From Clitoria ternatea (lineage: Eukaryota; Streptophyta; Magnoliopsida; Fabales; Fabaceae), in assembly GCA_037962975.1 (NCBI GenBank), contig CM075674.1, forward strand, positions 35,168,501 through 35,232,500: DNA of 64,000 nt. Direction: 5' to 3'. Positions 48,101 through 59,325 of this stretch are shown here, piece after piece (within the stretch, counting starts at the first letter, position 1; each line of letters starts with the position of its first letter). The notes beneath the pieces are model-generated. The model saw only the letters and a list, made by a program, of their open reading frames with translations, was not told where the DNA came from and did no database searches. The position numbers and the translations under genes are program-made.

Positions 48101-48598
48101 TCTTTCTTCGGGACCGGAACAATGTTGGCCACCCATTCAGGGTATTTGGAAACAACCAAGAACCCAACATCCAACTGTTTGGTTATCTCTTCTTTAATCT
48201 TTAAGAGCATTTCTGGCTTTATCCTTCTCAACTTTTGCTTTATGGGGACGCAACCGGGTTTCAATGGCAACTTGTGTTCAACGATGCAGCTATCTAATCC
48301 CGACATATCCTGATACGACCAAGCAAACACATCGCTGAATTCGACCAACAATTCTATTAATTCTCTCCTATGTTCTCTACTCAAAGAGGTGCCGATTTTG
48401 ACTTCTTGTTTGTTTCCTTCACTCCCCAAATTTATGACTTCAACAATTTCTAGATAGGGAGAAATTTCTTTATCTTCCTGATCTAGCAGCCTTAGTAATT
48501 CAGGGGAAGGTTCATCGGACTCTTCATCCTCTTCGCTTGTTGGATTAAAATCATGATGGGAGAAAGCAATCTTATTATTTTGGAATTCAATTTCAGAT
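45168..48598 (-). pseudogene. Ogre pol second exon: RT, RNase H, integrase (broken)
   Basis: It starts at the intron acceptor (48598). Order: RT (KKDGKVRMCVDYRDLNRASP, FMDGFSGYNQIKM, EVYVDDIIAKSK), first RNase H (ARYSTVERTCCALAWAARRL), second RNase H-like part (LMFDGASNTLGHGIGAIL), integrase HHCC region (HANGHSMARKILRSGYYW, CHKCQTY) and core (GIDVIGPI, IDNGTNLNNKMMDE, MNGAVEAANKNIKKI), ending at 45168. Stops: 47548-47550 (TGA), 46551-46553 (TAA) and 45366-45368 (TAA). A frameshift lies near 46920. The integrase D, D and E are kept. The two RNase H-like segments match the dual RNase H of Tat/Ogre-type elements. Confidence 0.9.
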
Positions 48599-48768
48599 CT
48601 GCAATTTATTTAATATAAAAAAGGCAAAATAAGGAAAATGATAATTGAACTTAACTTTTATTTATTTGAAATGATAAAGGAAACATGTTTTGCCCTTATT
48701 AAAACTCATCCTAAGGCTTTAGGCATAGCCAAAGGATTTAAACAAAAACCTACAAAGTGAACAATTAC
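48599..48768 (-). other. Ogre intron between protease and RT (170 nt)
   Basis: The donor TCAAA|GTAATTG (minus strand, from 48768) and acceptor AATTGCAG|ATCTG (to 48599) join so that the frame of the protease exon continues into the RT exon (IISK|SEIEFQNN). An intron at this place is a known trait of Ogre elements and would control the Gag-Pro to Pol ratio. Confidence 0.85.
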
Positions 48769-51700
48769 TTTGAAATGATCTCTGGAAGCTCAACGGCTTC
48801 CCAATTACACAGTTCAGTATCTGAAGGACAAGGGTAAATCAAGTCTTCTTCTCTCTTGGACTCATCATCGATGACCGCCACTTGGTCTGGAGATGTCAAG
48901 CCTGCACTCCTGAAGCTTCGGTAAAGGTCACAGATAGGGATCTTCGCAGTTAAGGGTTCTCGGTTTTCTAACCGTGCAAGTCGCTTTTCTCTCTTATCTG
49001 CGAAAACCTTCGCTCTTTCAATTGGAGATGGATGATACCCCAGCCCAAAGCCGTTCTTATTCTCCTTAACCAATAATGGGTCTACTCCTCCATCAAGCAT
49101 CTTCCCAAGCCCCTTCCCTGGCTGGAATCCAGATTTCATCATCACTTTAGCTACCATCATAGAAGCTTTAGAAGGACGAGCTAGTTGTAACCCTTCGCTC
49201 ACATAGGTGGTGTGAGCAATTTCCAATGATTGGAAGGAAGTCTCAAGACTTTCTTCAGCCGCTTCTATATATGGAGTTGACATGGGCTTACTGATAAGGA
49301 AATCTCCCTCACCAGAAACAATGATTAGCTTGTTGTTTACCACAAATTTAAGCTTTTGATGAAGGGTAGATGGAACCACACCGGCAGAATCTATCCAAGG
49401 CCTCCCCAATAGGCAGCTATAAGCAGGATTGATGTCCATCACTTGAAATAATACATTGAAGGTGCATGGGCCCACTTGGATGGGGATCTCAATATCTCCA
49501 ATGACCTCTCTCCGAGTACCGTCAAAAGCTCTTACTACCATTGAGCTTGGCTTCATATGTGACCCATCAAAAGGTAGTTGATTTAAAGTGGACTTTGGCA
49601 TGATATTCAGAGAGGAGCCATTATCAACTAGGACCTTGGCTACGATATGATCCCGACACTTGACAGAGATGTGTAATGCCTTATTATGACCTTTCCCTTC
49701 AGCAGGTATCTCTTCGTCGGTGAAAGTTAAGTAGTCATTTGAGGCAATATGCCCCACTATCCCTTCAAACCTTTCTGGCGAAATATCTTTCGCAACATGT
49801 GCTTTATTCAAGACCTTCAATAACCTTCCACGATGTGGTTCTGAGTCCAATAAGAGAGATAACAAGGATATTTTTGCAGGAGTGCGGTTTAACTGGTCGA
49901 GGACCTGGTATTCGCTTTGCTTAATGAATTTCAAAAATTCACAAGCATCTTCCTCTGTTATTCTTTGGGGAGGATCTTGTTCTTTACCACGACTTTCTTT
50001 TTCACTTACAGGTGCATCCTCCTTTCTCAAGTTTTCAGGAGCATAAACTCGTCCACTCCTAGTCATTCCACTTGTCTCAGAAATATTGGTTACTGAGGAT
50101 GACGATCCCTTTAGGAGTTGAGGGATTACATCCACTTCATACTTCCAAGGTACTGCATGGGTATCCTTGTATGAAAATGGAGATGGGGTCCTAATTGTCA
50201 AGGACGGATGGTTTATGACTGGTTCGGTCAAAGGTTTCTTGGTGTAATAGACCACCAAAGGAACAGGGGTGACTGGGCTTACTGAGTCTGTACTATGCTG
50301 CCTATGGATCATGTTGACATCATTGCAAGGGGGACAATGATCACTTCCCAAGTCACGTGTTATTGCATTTACTCCAGTATTTCCATGATTAGGCAAAGGA
50401 TTTCTAATCATATTTGGGGAGCCTTCTTCGAAATCCAACTACTTGGCATTTATCAAATCACATACCTTAAACTTTAAGGCAATGCAATTTTCTGTAGAAT
50501 GTCCCGGTGCCCCAGCATGATAATCACACTTCACATTAGGATCATACCCCTTAGGATAGGGTGGCCCTACGGGTTTTAAAGGACATCGTACAACAAGAGA
50601 ACTTTTGAGAAGTTGAGGCAAAAGTTCAGTATATGTCATGGGAATTGGATCAAATTGGACAGAAGGACGGTCATTGTTTGGCTTTTTTTGTGGAAGATTT
50701 GGGTTGAGATTTTGCATCCATTGTTGGGGAGGAGGTGGTGGTGTATTCTTGAAATTATGGACGGGTGGGGGTCTATATGATTGAGGATGGGAAAATGAAT
50801 TTCCAGAAGCAGCAGCTACATAAGGGTAAGGTCCGTACGGTGGATAATGAGGTGGGAAAGGGAAAGGGGAAGGTTGAAACATTTTTTGATTATGTTGACC
50901 TTGATTTCCCATTACAGCATTTGCTTCCTCACCCTTTCTTCTTCCTGCCCCTGTCATAGGTCTTCCTATTGATGGGGAACTTTGGACAACTTTTCCTGTT
51001 CTCAAACCGCTTTCAATTCTTTCCCCTATTACCACCATATCAGAAAAGCTTGATGATACACTCCCAAGCATCCTTTCATAGAATGGTGGCTGAAGAGTGT
51101 CAATGAACATTGCCACTATCTCTTTCTCTATCAGAGGTGGTTCAACTTGTGCAGCCATTTCCCTCCATCGTTGAGCATATTCTTTGAAGGACTCAGTATT
51201 CCTTTTGGTCATATTCTAAAGTTGTAGCCGGTCTGGTGCCATGTCCATATTGTATTTATATTGCTTCAGAAAGGTATCGGCTAGATCCTTCCAACAACGA
51301 ATACGAGTTCGTTCAAGGTGAGTGTACCAGCTCAATGCTGCCCCAGCAAGGCTATCTTAAAAAAAATGGATCAGCAACTTTTCATCATAAGCATACCCAG
51401 CCATCTTTCGGCAGTACATGGTCAAATGGTTACGAGGACAAGTTGTTCCTTTGTATTTATCAAATTCCGGCAATTTGAACTTGGGAGGAATTACCACATC
51501 TGGAACTAGGCATAATTCAGAAACATTTGTTACGCCTAAGCCACTTCCTCCCTCTACTGCACGCAACCTTTCTTCCAATATTTCCATTTGCCCTTTTGAC
51601 AAAGGCACTGTTGGCTGATCAGGATTTGGTGGAGGGACTTGAGCTTTGTGTGACAAGTTTTGGGAAACACCTGCCTGTGGTATTGGGCAACCATAAGGGA

Positions 51701-52241
51701 AATAATATGGCACTGCTTGTGGGTTTGGTTATGTGGCATCATTTGGAGTCTGGTGATTTTGTGGTGGAATTGTATTAGGTGGAGTGACATTGGGTGGAGC
51801 CTGAGTGTTTTGGGGAATAGCTGTTGATTGGTTGAAATTTGGAGGGTTAGATACCGGGGGATTGGGAATTTGTTGAGCAGCAGAAGGATTTTCTTGATTA
51901 GGATTAGGGTGCATGGTGTAATACCCTTGAGGTAAGCCATATGGAGGCCAAGCATATGCTTGCTGAACATTCTCGTCTTGGGAAACAAAAGGTGGCAATG
52001 GCATACCATAAGGTTGGTGTGAGATGAATGGAGTTTCAGTGACTGGAGCAGGATCATTTAAAGGTATAGGGTTTCCCTCTTGAGCTTGAACTTGAGGAGT
52101 GGATGTTTGTTCCCCATTTCCTGCAGAAGATCCCCTTTCTGTACCTCTTTTTTCAAGGAGCTTAAGTATTTCTGCCATCTGCTCCTTGATCTGGCTAACT
52201 TCATTCCTCAATTCTTCAACTGCGCTTTCCGGCTCTGCCAT
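48769..52241 (-). pseudogene. Ogre gag-protease with G-patch (broken)
   Basis: ATG 52241 (MAEPESAVEELRNEV) starts a coiled-coil and Pro/Gln-rich N terminus. Then come the retrotransposon gag body (FKLPEFDKYKGTTCPRNHL, SFKEYAQRWREMAAQVEPP), a CxxxH zinc region (CDYHAGAPGHSTENC), an aspartic protease (VLVDNGSSLNIMPKSTL, LLGRPWIDSAG) and a G-patch (SGFQPGKGLGKML). The frame is the same throughout, but stops interrupt it at 51729-51731, 51357-51359, 51216-51218 and 50439-50441, each one transition from Gln or Trp. It continues through the intron at 48768. No indel was found in 3.4 kb. Confidence 0.9.
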
Positions 52242-52566
52242 GAGTCTTATTTGCAATCGGGTTTGATAAGGATGCTTTGAGCCCTTTCTCCCCGTGATGT
52301 GAATAAATACAAAGAAATCCCCCTTGGTACAAGAACAAGTATTGTTAAATGACATAAAGAGATGTACATGATGAATTTTAAATATCGGTAAGTAAAGATA
52401 AACCTTTCTTTTAGAATGTCTTTTTCTAAAGTACTAAGTTAGAAGAAAAATGCAAATTCAACATGAGATTTATTCATTGATCAACAAGTTCTGATACATC
52501 GTTTGTTGCAACAACTCAAAATCAATTCTCTCTTGCTTTAGCAATCCAGACCTTCATTTCATCCAA

Positions 52567-54441
52567 TCACCCCTTGCAGTATTGGATGAATGTTGTAATT
52601 TCCTCCGGTGTAGAAAGCGGATTCATCATCGCTTCAGCCTTCTTCAACAGGTGAGGAATATTTCCAAGTGTTCCATTAGCAAGACCGGCTAGATTAGAAA
52701 AACGGTCTCTCCAAGAATAGACAAGACTTTCCAACTCAACCCTTTCTAGGGTCATTAAACGTATAATCTCTTCATATCTATCCTTGTCTTCCATGGCTTG
52801 CCATTTTTCTTCATTTATTTCACGCTCGTAAGCACTAACGACATCTCTGACTTGTCGTTCCAGTTCATCAATTCGTGCTTGCATAAGGTTCTTTTCAACT
52901 TGAGCTTCTTCTTTTGTCTTGGCTAGAATTTCTCGTAACCGCCCTTTGTCAGCCAATATATCATTCTTTTGTTTCTCTTTGGTCTTCAATTGGTTGTTCG
53001 CGGTTTGGAAGCATTGATCCAATTGCATCATATGTTCTCTTTCAATTCGCTGCTTCTTACCTATGTCTTCAAAGGAATTTTCTAATTCACACCTTTTTCT
53101 CTTAAGGGAAGCATTGTCTTGTTGAATTTTGATCAAATCATCCTCCAAAGCTTGATTTTTCTTTGTCATTTCAGCCAACTCACTCCTCAAATTTTCAATC
53201 TCTTTGCTTTCATCGGGAACTGGATTTCTCACATGAGCACCGTGATCTTTAAAGGGTAATTTAACAATGGCTACCCTATTTGAAATCCACTAGTGGTAAC
53301 TTTCTTTTGCGGCATGACTTCGGACACCCAATTCTTTTCCTTTACTATGAACCTTGCCCCAAGCATCAATGACAGTTTGAATAACAGGAGCACTATTTCC
53401 CTTAATATAATAATGAAGGAAAGGCGTTACTGTTTCTTCTTCTGGAGGCTGTATCATAGGATAAGCAAGTTGTCTTTTTGCAATGCTAGGATTGTAATTG
53501 ATGCATCCTTGAGTTCCCATGAGAGGCACATTCGGAAATTTTCCACAACAGTAAATAATGGAATCCACGTTCATCCACTGAGGGTACCACTGAATCATGC
53601 TAGCAGATAATCCTGCCAGATGTCCTGCCCACTCCCTATTAGTCTTCTTGGTTAACCTAAGGAGCTTCAAATCAGAGATAGGACATTCAACCTTGCCAAC
53701 TTGATTGAAGACATGAGAAGTAAGCCATAGATACAAGGCGGGTAGACAACAGACGATCTTTTTCCCATTCCGGTTATGACAGGAATCCATTGTACAATAG
53801 ATATCAGCTAAGACAGCAGTCATGGAACTTTCACCCCTAAGCTTTCTAGCTAGGAAAACATCAATTGCCTTGAAATCAATATAATTATCAAGGCTTGGGA
53901 AGAGGATCACACCATAGATAGCCAACGCCAAAATGTCAACAAACACGTCCCATTCTCCTTTCCCTGCCTGACTGAGGAGTTGCTGCTCAAAGAAGCTTAG
54001 TGCAAATCCTGAAATTTGGTTCCTGTTTAAATGAGCCTTCTTAAGCATTTCAGGATCCATCTTGAGGATGCGAGCTACACTGAAGATTGAAGCATGATGT
54101 TCAGTTCGACGATAAGGTTTCAAATCTTCTAACGGCAAGCCAAATATCTGTTCAAACTTCTCCAAAGTAGGAGCTAACTGGAAATCTTTGAATGTAAAAC
54201 AGCGAAGAGGAGGATCATAAAACTGAGCTAGAGCAGTAAGGGCCCCTTCTTGCACTTCGACCTCTAAGAATTTTAAGATCTTTCCATACTTCCTTGTAAA
54301 GGTCATTTTCTGGGTAATATCCATCCTTTTGCTTAAGGACAACAGATTGCTAGTATTTGATCTGATGACTTTGAGGTGTAACAAATTTTTTAAACCAGTT
54401 GCCTTCACTTCTTGATCACTTGATCTCATGTTAAATTCCAT
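52567..54441 (-). pseudogene. Ogre ORF1: unknown-function domain plus coiled coil (one stop)
   Basis: ATG 54441 opens a 625-codon frame ending at 52567, interrupted by a TAG at 53290-53292. The first 380 residues (FGLPLEDLKPYRRTEHHA, DILALAIYGVILFPS, CCLPALYLWLTSHVF) resemble the plant DUF7745 or plant-mobile-domain-like part found in Ogre ORF1 as I remember it. The last 220 residues are a clear coiled coil (KEIENLRSELAEMTKKNQAL). ORF1 is a marker of Ogre elements; its function is not known. The stop falls just before the coiled coil and is one transition from Gln. Confidence 0.85.
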
Positions 54442-55240
54442 TTTTAGTGATACTTACCGATGTTTAAATTTCACCTTTAACAAAAGAAATAAATGAATCA
54501 GATTAACAAAGAAAACAGTTTGATAAATATCCTCACATAAGAGTGTGATAATACTTATCATGACTAAAGTATAGAAAATATACATTTTTGATTTTTTTTT
54601 AAAAAAAAAACTTTGTGCAAATAAATAAAAGATAAAAGGAATGTTTGCCCAATTGTGTCTTAGACAAGGTAACCACCTAATTGGCTCTAAGGCTATTTAA
54701 TCGTGTTTCTTCAAAAGGTAATTGTTCTAATTGGTTCTAAGAAGGTCACCGGAGCTCTGATCTTTAGCTATGAGTCTTATGCAAAAAGTAGGGAATCCTA
54801 CTTAGTGCGGACATCATAACTAAGATAACACCCCGGCTGAGATTTTTACGCGAATCATGGTAGGACGTCTCGTCCTAAATGACACCGCTAATAATCTCCC
54901 CTAGCCTATGTCTTTTGCGGGGCCCGGGAATAGGGTCCCTTCTAATAGTGTGTGCATTATGGTGAATGTGAAGTGTGTGGGGCATTCATACCAAGATTTT
55001 TACCCATTCTTCACAATGAACAAACATAAAGCAAAATAAATATCACATGTCTTCTACCTTAAGGTTCTAAATTAAGGCAATAAAGAAGGAAAAAAAACAG
55101 TATAAAATCTAAAATTAATGGAAGATTAGATAAACAACAAGAATAACATAACAAATAAATACAAAGGATGAAATAATTAACAATCAAAAAATAAAAAAAT
55201 AATACACAAGATCAATTTAACGGGCTTGACTCTCAAAATG
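54442..55240 (-). other. Ogre 5' leader
   Basis: About 800 nt between the primer site and ORF1 without a coding frame. A GC-richer patch (GGGGCCCGGG at about 54920) stands out. No clear packaging structure was identified. Confidence 0.6.
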
Positions 55241-55258
55241 TCCCCAGTGGAGTCGCCA
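55241..55258 (-). other. tRNA-Arg primer-binding site of the Ogre element
   Basis: The plus strand reads TCCCCAGTGGAGTCGCCA, which has the form of a tRNA 3' end with CCA. Its complement is the Ogre primer site TGGCGACTCCACTGGGGA two bases inside the 5' LTR. Ogre elements typically use tRNA-Arg. Confidence 0.9.
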
Positions 55259-55260
55259 TC

Positions 55261-58200
55261 TGTCGCGACCGGGGTCCCGGCGCGCGACGCGGACTGGTTA
55301 AAGACAAATAAAAGAAAATTGAAACTGCATTGAAGTGAGGCTCTTGAGAAGCCTAAAAAATAAAGGGTTCAAGGAGTCGCCACCAATATTTATTAAGGAA
55401 AATATTAGGAAAACCTTTAAATAGCACTGGTTTTTTTTGTTTTAAAAAAAATGAGATTCTGTTTAGTCCGGGAGTCGAATTACAGGTGGGGAAGGTATTA
55501 GCACCCCACACTGTCCGTAAAAAACGATTACCCAAATTGATCATGCGTAATTTTAAAAAAATGATTATCAAATATTTCATCCTTCATAAAACAATCATAA
55601 ATAATATACACAATAAAAAATATATAAATATGAATAAAACAAAGATAGTAAAAGAATACATCCCCTAAGTTTGTTGTTTTTTAGTTCTAAAAAAATAAAT
55701 AAACAAATGATTAAAAGACCATAAAAATAAAAGGATAAAAAAAAACAATAAGACGTCTTGTCTTACTTATTTTCTAGTAAAAAAAATTGATTTTTATTGA
55801 GAAATATAAAGTTTAAAACAAATAAATAAATAAATAAATAAAAATAAGAGAAAAAAAATAGAATTAAACACATCAACATGAAGATAAAGAAATATAATAC
55901 ACTTAATTAATTAAAATTGACAAGGAATATTATTTAATTATCTTTTAGAAAAAATAAGATTAATAAGATGTCTTATCTAAATTAATCTCATCTTAAATTT
56001 TAAAAAAATGAATGAATAAATAACACACTATTTATTAGTCTTGACTTTTTTTATTATTTTTTTACTTTTTTATGAAAGTGATTTTTCTTAATTATTAAAA
56101 GGTTACTAAGAGAAAATAATAGGAAATCATGACCATAATAAAAAAAATAGATAATTATGTATACATATATATACATACTTATAAACTATTAAAATGGTTA
56201 AACATAAATAAATAAATAGAAAGTGTAGAAAAATAAATAAATAAATAAATAAATAAATAAAAGATGAATAACTAAAAATAAAAGTACAGAGAATAAATAA
56301 TAAAAATAAAATATAAAAATAAAGGTACAAACATAAATAAAAGTTCAAAAATATAAAAAAATAAAAATAAAAATAAATAGACATAACAATAAATACATTA
56401 AAAATAAAAGAGCGGAAAAATAAATACATAAAATAAAGGGGCAGAAAAATAAATAATAAAAAATAAAGGAGCAAAAAGGTAAATAACAAAAATAAAGGGG
56501 CGAGAAAGTAAATAACAAAAAAAGAGACAGAAGAGTAAATAACAAAAATAAAGTGGCAGAAAAGTAAATAACAAAAAATAAAGGGGCAGGAAAGTAAATA
56601 CATAAAAAATAAAGGGGTAGAAATGTAAATAACAAAAAATAAAGGGGCAGGAAAGTAAATACGTGAAAATAAAGGGGCAGAAAAGTAAATAACAAAAATA
56701 AAGGGGCATGAAAGTAAATACATGAAAATAAAGGGGCGGAAATATAAATAACAAAAATAAAGGGGCAAAAAAGTAAATACATGAAAATAAAGGGCAGAAA
56801 AGTAAATAATAAAAATAAAGGAGCAGAAAAGTAAATACATGAAAATAAAGAGGCAGAAATATAAATAACAAAAATAAAGGGACAGGAAAGTAAATAAATA
56901 AAATAAAAGGGCATAAAAATAAATAAATAAAGATAAAAATGTAAAAAATAAAAAAAGAAAATAAATAAATAAACTAATAATTGCAGAAATATAAAGTGCA
57001 GATAAATAAAGTGCAAAAAAAATAAATTAACAATAATAAAAGTGCAGAAAAGTAAATAAAGAGAAATCAAAGTGTAAAAAAAATAATAAATAAAGAAAAA
57101 TAAAGGCACAAACAAATAAATAAAGATGGAGATGCATAAACAATAAATAAACAGATAAATAACTATAAAAAATAAAGTGCAGGAAAATAAAGTGTTTGAA
57201 TATAAACAAAGAAAAATAAAAGTGTAGAAAAATAAATAACAATTAAATAAAGACGAATAAATAAATATAAATAAACAACTTTGTATTAATAAAAAATACC
57301 TTGGTACAAGATCAATTACAGAGAAATTAGAACGGAAGTCGGGAAATCAATTTTGTATGGATTTCCTTTGCTTTTGGCTTTGTTTGGACTTGATTTGAAG
57401 GTATTTGGATACCGGTTACAACACTTGGACAGTATTTTAGCTCACAAAAACTCACATACTAAGACAAACTAGAGTGGTGCACTCATTTTCCTAACTAAGA
57501 TTACACAAAGAAATTTTTGAGAACCAAAACTTCTAAAAATTCTCACAAAAATTTAGCACTCTTTTCCCTATTTTTCTTCTTCTTCCTCCCAAAATGCCTC
57601 AATATCACCTTCTATTTATAGAAGAAAATTGGCATTGGATCCTCCATAAATGACATCACTTTTCTACTTTTTCAATTTGTCCAAATTTGATGTCAATTTC
57701 CCCAATTTTCTCCAATTATCCAACCAAACCGGGGCCCACCACTAATAAACCACCGTCAACTTTTCTGATTTTCTTTTTTTTTTAATTTTCGTTTTTTTTG
57801 GACCTCTTTTTTTGACTTTTTTTTTTGGGCCCATTTCCTTTTTTTTTGTTGTTTTTTTTTTGGCCCATTTTCCCTTTTTTTTAGATTTTTTTAGGGCCCA
57901 TTTTTTTCTTTTTCTTTTTCTTTTTCTTTTTTTTTGGCCCTTTTTATTTGATTTTTATTTTTTTATTTTCGTTTTTTTTATTTTTTATTTTTATTTTTAT
58001 TTTTATTTTTATTTTTATTTATTTATTTATTATTTTTTTTTGCCCATTTATTTTTCTATTTATTTTTTTTATTTTTTTTATTTTTTTGGGCCTTTTATTT
58101 AAAGGTACAAATGGAAACATAAATTATTTATTACATATATGGAAATATATAAAATATCCAATAAATATAAATTACTACCCACACTATAAGGAGTAAAAAG

Positions 58201-58839
58201 GTAGTCACAAAACATCGTCTTCCCTCCCTTATTCTTTCCTCTTGGCTTCGGCATCCATCAGCCATTGCTTGAGAGAAATGAAGAGAATTGATGAAATGAG
58301 AGGTGTGGTAGGAAATGAAGAGGGATTGAGGTATTTATAGAGATGGGGAAGGGTTACTATTCCAACGGTCACTATGCAATTTTTAATATTATTTTTTTTA
58401 ATATGATCCGGGGTGGCAATCTGGACTGGACGGGGTTCTAAGCGCTGTACCGCGTCACCAACGAGAACTGGTAAGTCATAATCGGGGTCTGAAATCATTG
58501 GTCAACTATGGACATTTCTCTTCACCTCGCTTAAATATTAAGCATTGGGGAATCTCCTGCAGGTGTACCTCCGATGTGTCTTGAAGTTCAAGTACGGATT
58601 AACACATCAGTTTTAACTTGAAGAACCTCGGATTCCCTTCGAACTGAGGTGTAAAATACCGTACTCCACTAAGGCTGTACGAGCTTAGAACTAATGAGGT
58701 AACACCGGTCATGAAACCGTGCTAGGACCCCGGTTAATGCAGTCAACATTGACTCCGGATTCTAGGACAAATAAACTTTTTTTTTCTTTTTCTTTTTCAT
58801 ATTTTAATATATATCACTGGACAAAAATAGGTGTTCACA
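55261..58839 (-). repeat. 5' LTR of the Ogre element
   Basis: Direct repeat of 40202-43777. On the minus strand the TATA-like CTATAAATACC near 58330 and a second near 57610 could start the genomic RNA. The A-rich minisatellite (56190-57285) and T-rich tract (57770-58095) correspond to those of the other LTR. Confidence 0.93.
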
Positions 58840-59212
58840 ACGGTTTAACAAACAACCGTGGATAAATGTTAACTATATATCCACGGTTATGATACCAACC
58901 GTGGATAAATATTAAATCTATATTCACAGTTATAGAAACAACCGTGGACATAGAGTACCCAGTGATTAAACCCTAAAACCTGAACTATATATCCACGGTT
59001 GGAAATACAACCGTGAATATTGACATCTATATATATCCACGGTTCACATCATAACCGTGAACGTACCCATCAATATATATTCACGGTTGTGATCACAACC
59101 GTCGATATATATTTCAGGTACTATATATCCACGGTTGACTCCTCAACCGTGAATATATATTGATGGGTACGTTCACGGTTATGATGTTAACCGTGGATAT
59201 ATAGTTTTCTCT
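58840..59212. repeat. Right subterminal repeats of the CACTA element
   Basis: Eight or so units of CCACGGTT/AACCGTGG or TTCACGGTT/AACCGTGAA with 7-11-nt loops. The first is the far arm of the unit cut by the Ogre (ACGGTTTAACAAACAACCGT). ACGGT at 58840-58844 is the right copy of the Ogre target duplication. Confidence 0.9.
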
Positions 59213-59325
59213 GATTAAAACGTTCACCTTATAATTTCAAAAATGCCACCGCGCATGTTTTTATCACTGATCCTCTTCTACCCGTGAATAATATCCCGTT
59301 GTTATATCCATTTTTTCCACTAGTG

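Larger units (their letters stand above)
40202..58839 (-). mobile_element. Ogre/Tat-type Ty3/gypsy retrotransposon, 18.6 kb
   Basis: LTRs of 3576 and 3579 bp (40202-43777 and 55261-58839), both TG...CA, are flanked by ACGGT on each side (40197-40201 and 58840-58844). The minus-strand order is 5' LTR, tRNA-Arg primer site, ORF1, gag-protease with G-patch, intron, RT-RNase H-integrase, minisatellite 3' UTR, polypurine tract, 3' LTR. Long LTRs, an ORF before gag, the tRNA-Arg site and an intron between protease and RT are together diagnostic of Ogre elements. The coding parts hold eight in-frame stops and one frameshift, so it is defective. Confidence 0.95.
31030..59325 (-). mobile_element. CACTA (En/Spm) DNA transposon, 28.3 kb with a nested Ogre
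   Basis: Both ends read inward CACTAGTGGAAAAAATGGAT (left from 31030, right from 59325 on the minus strand) and are flanked by TAT on both sides (31027-31029 and 59326-59328), the 3-bp target duplication of CACTA elements. Subterminal palindromes fill both ends. Internal genes lie on the minus strand: transposase (35045-38224) and a Transposase_24/ULP1-like gene (31812-34931). Without the 18.6-kb Ogre and its duplicated target the element is about 9.65 kb, a normal size for a coding CACTA. Confidence 0.95.

Noticed and set aside
55241..55260. tRNA-Arg gene
   Set aside because: Only the last 18 bases of a tRNA are present, next to the LTR; no cloverleaf can be formed. It is the primer site.
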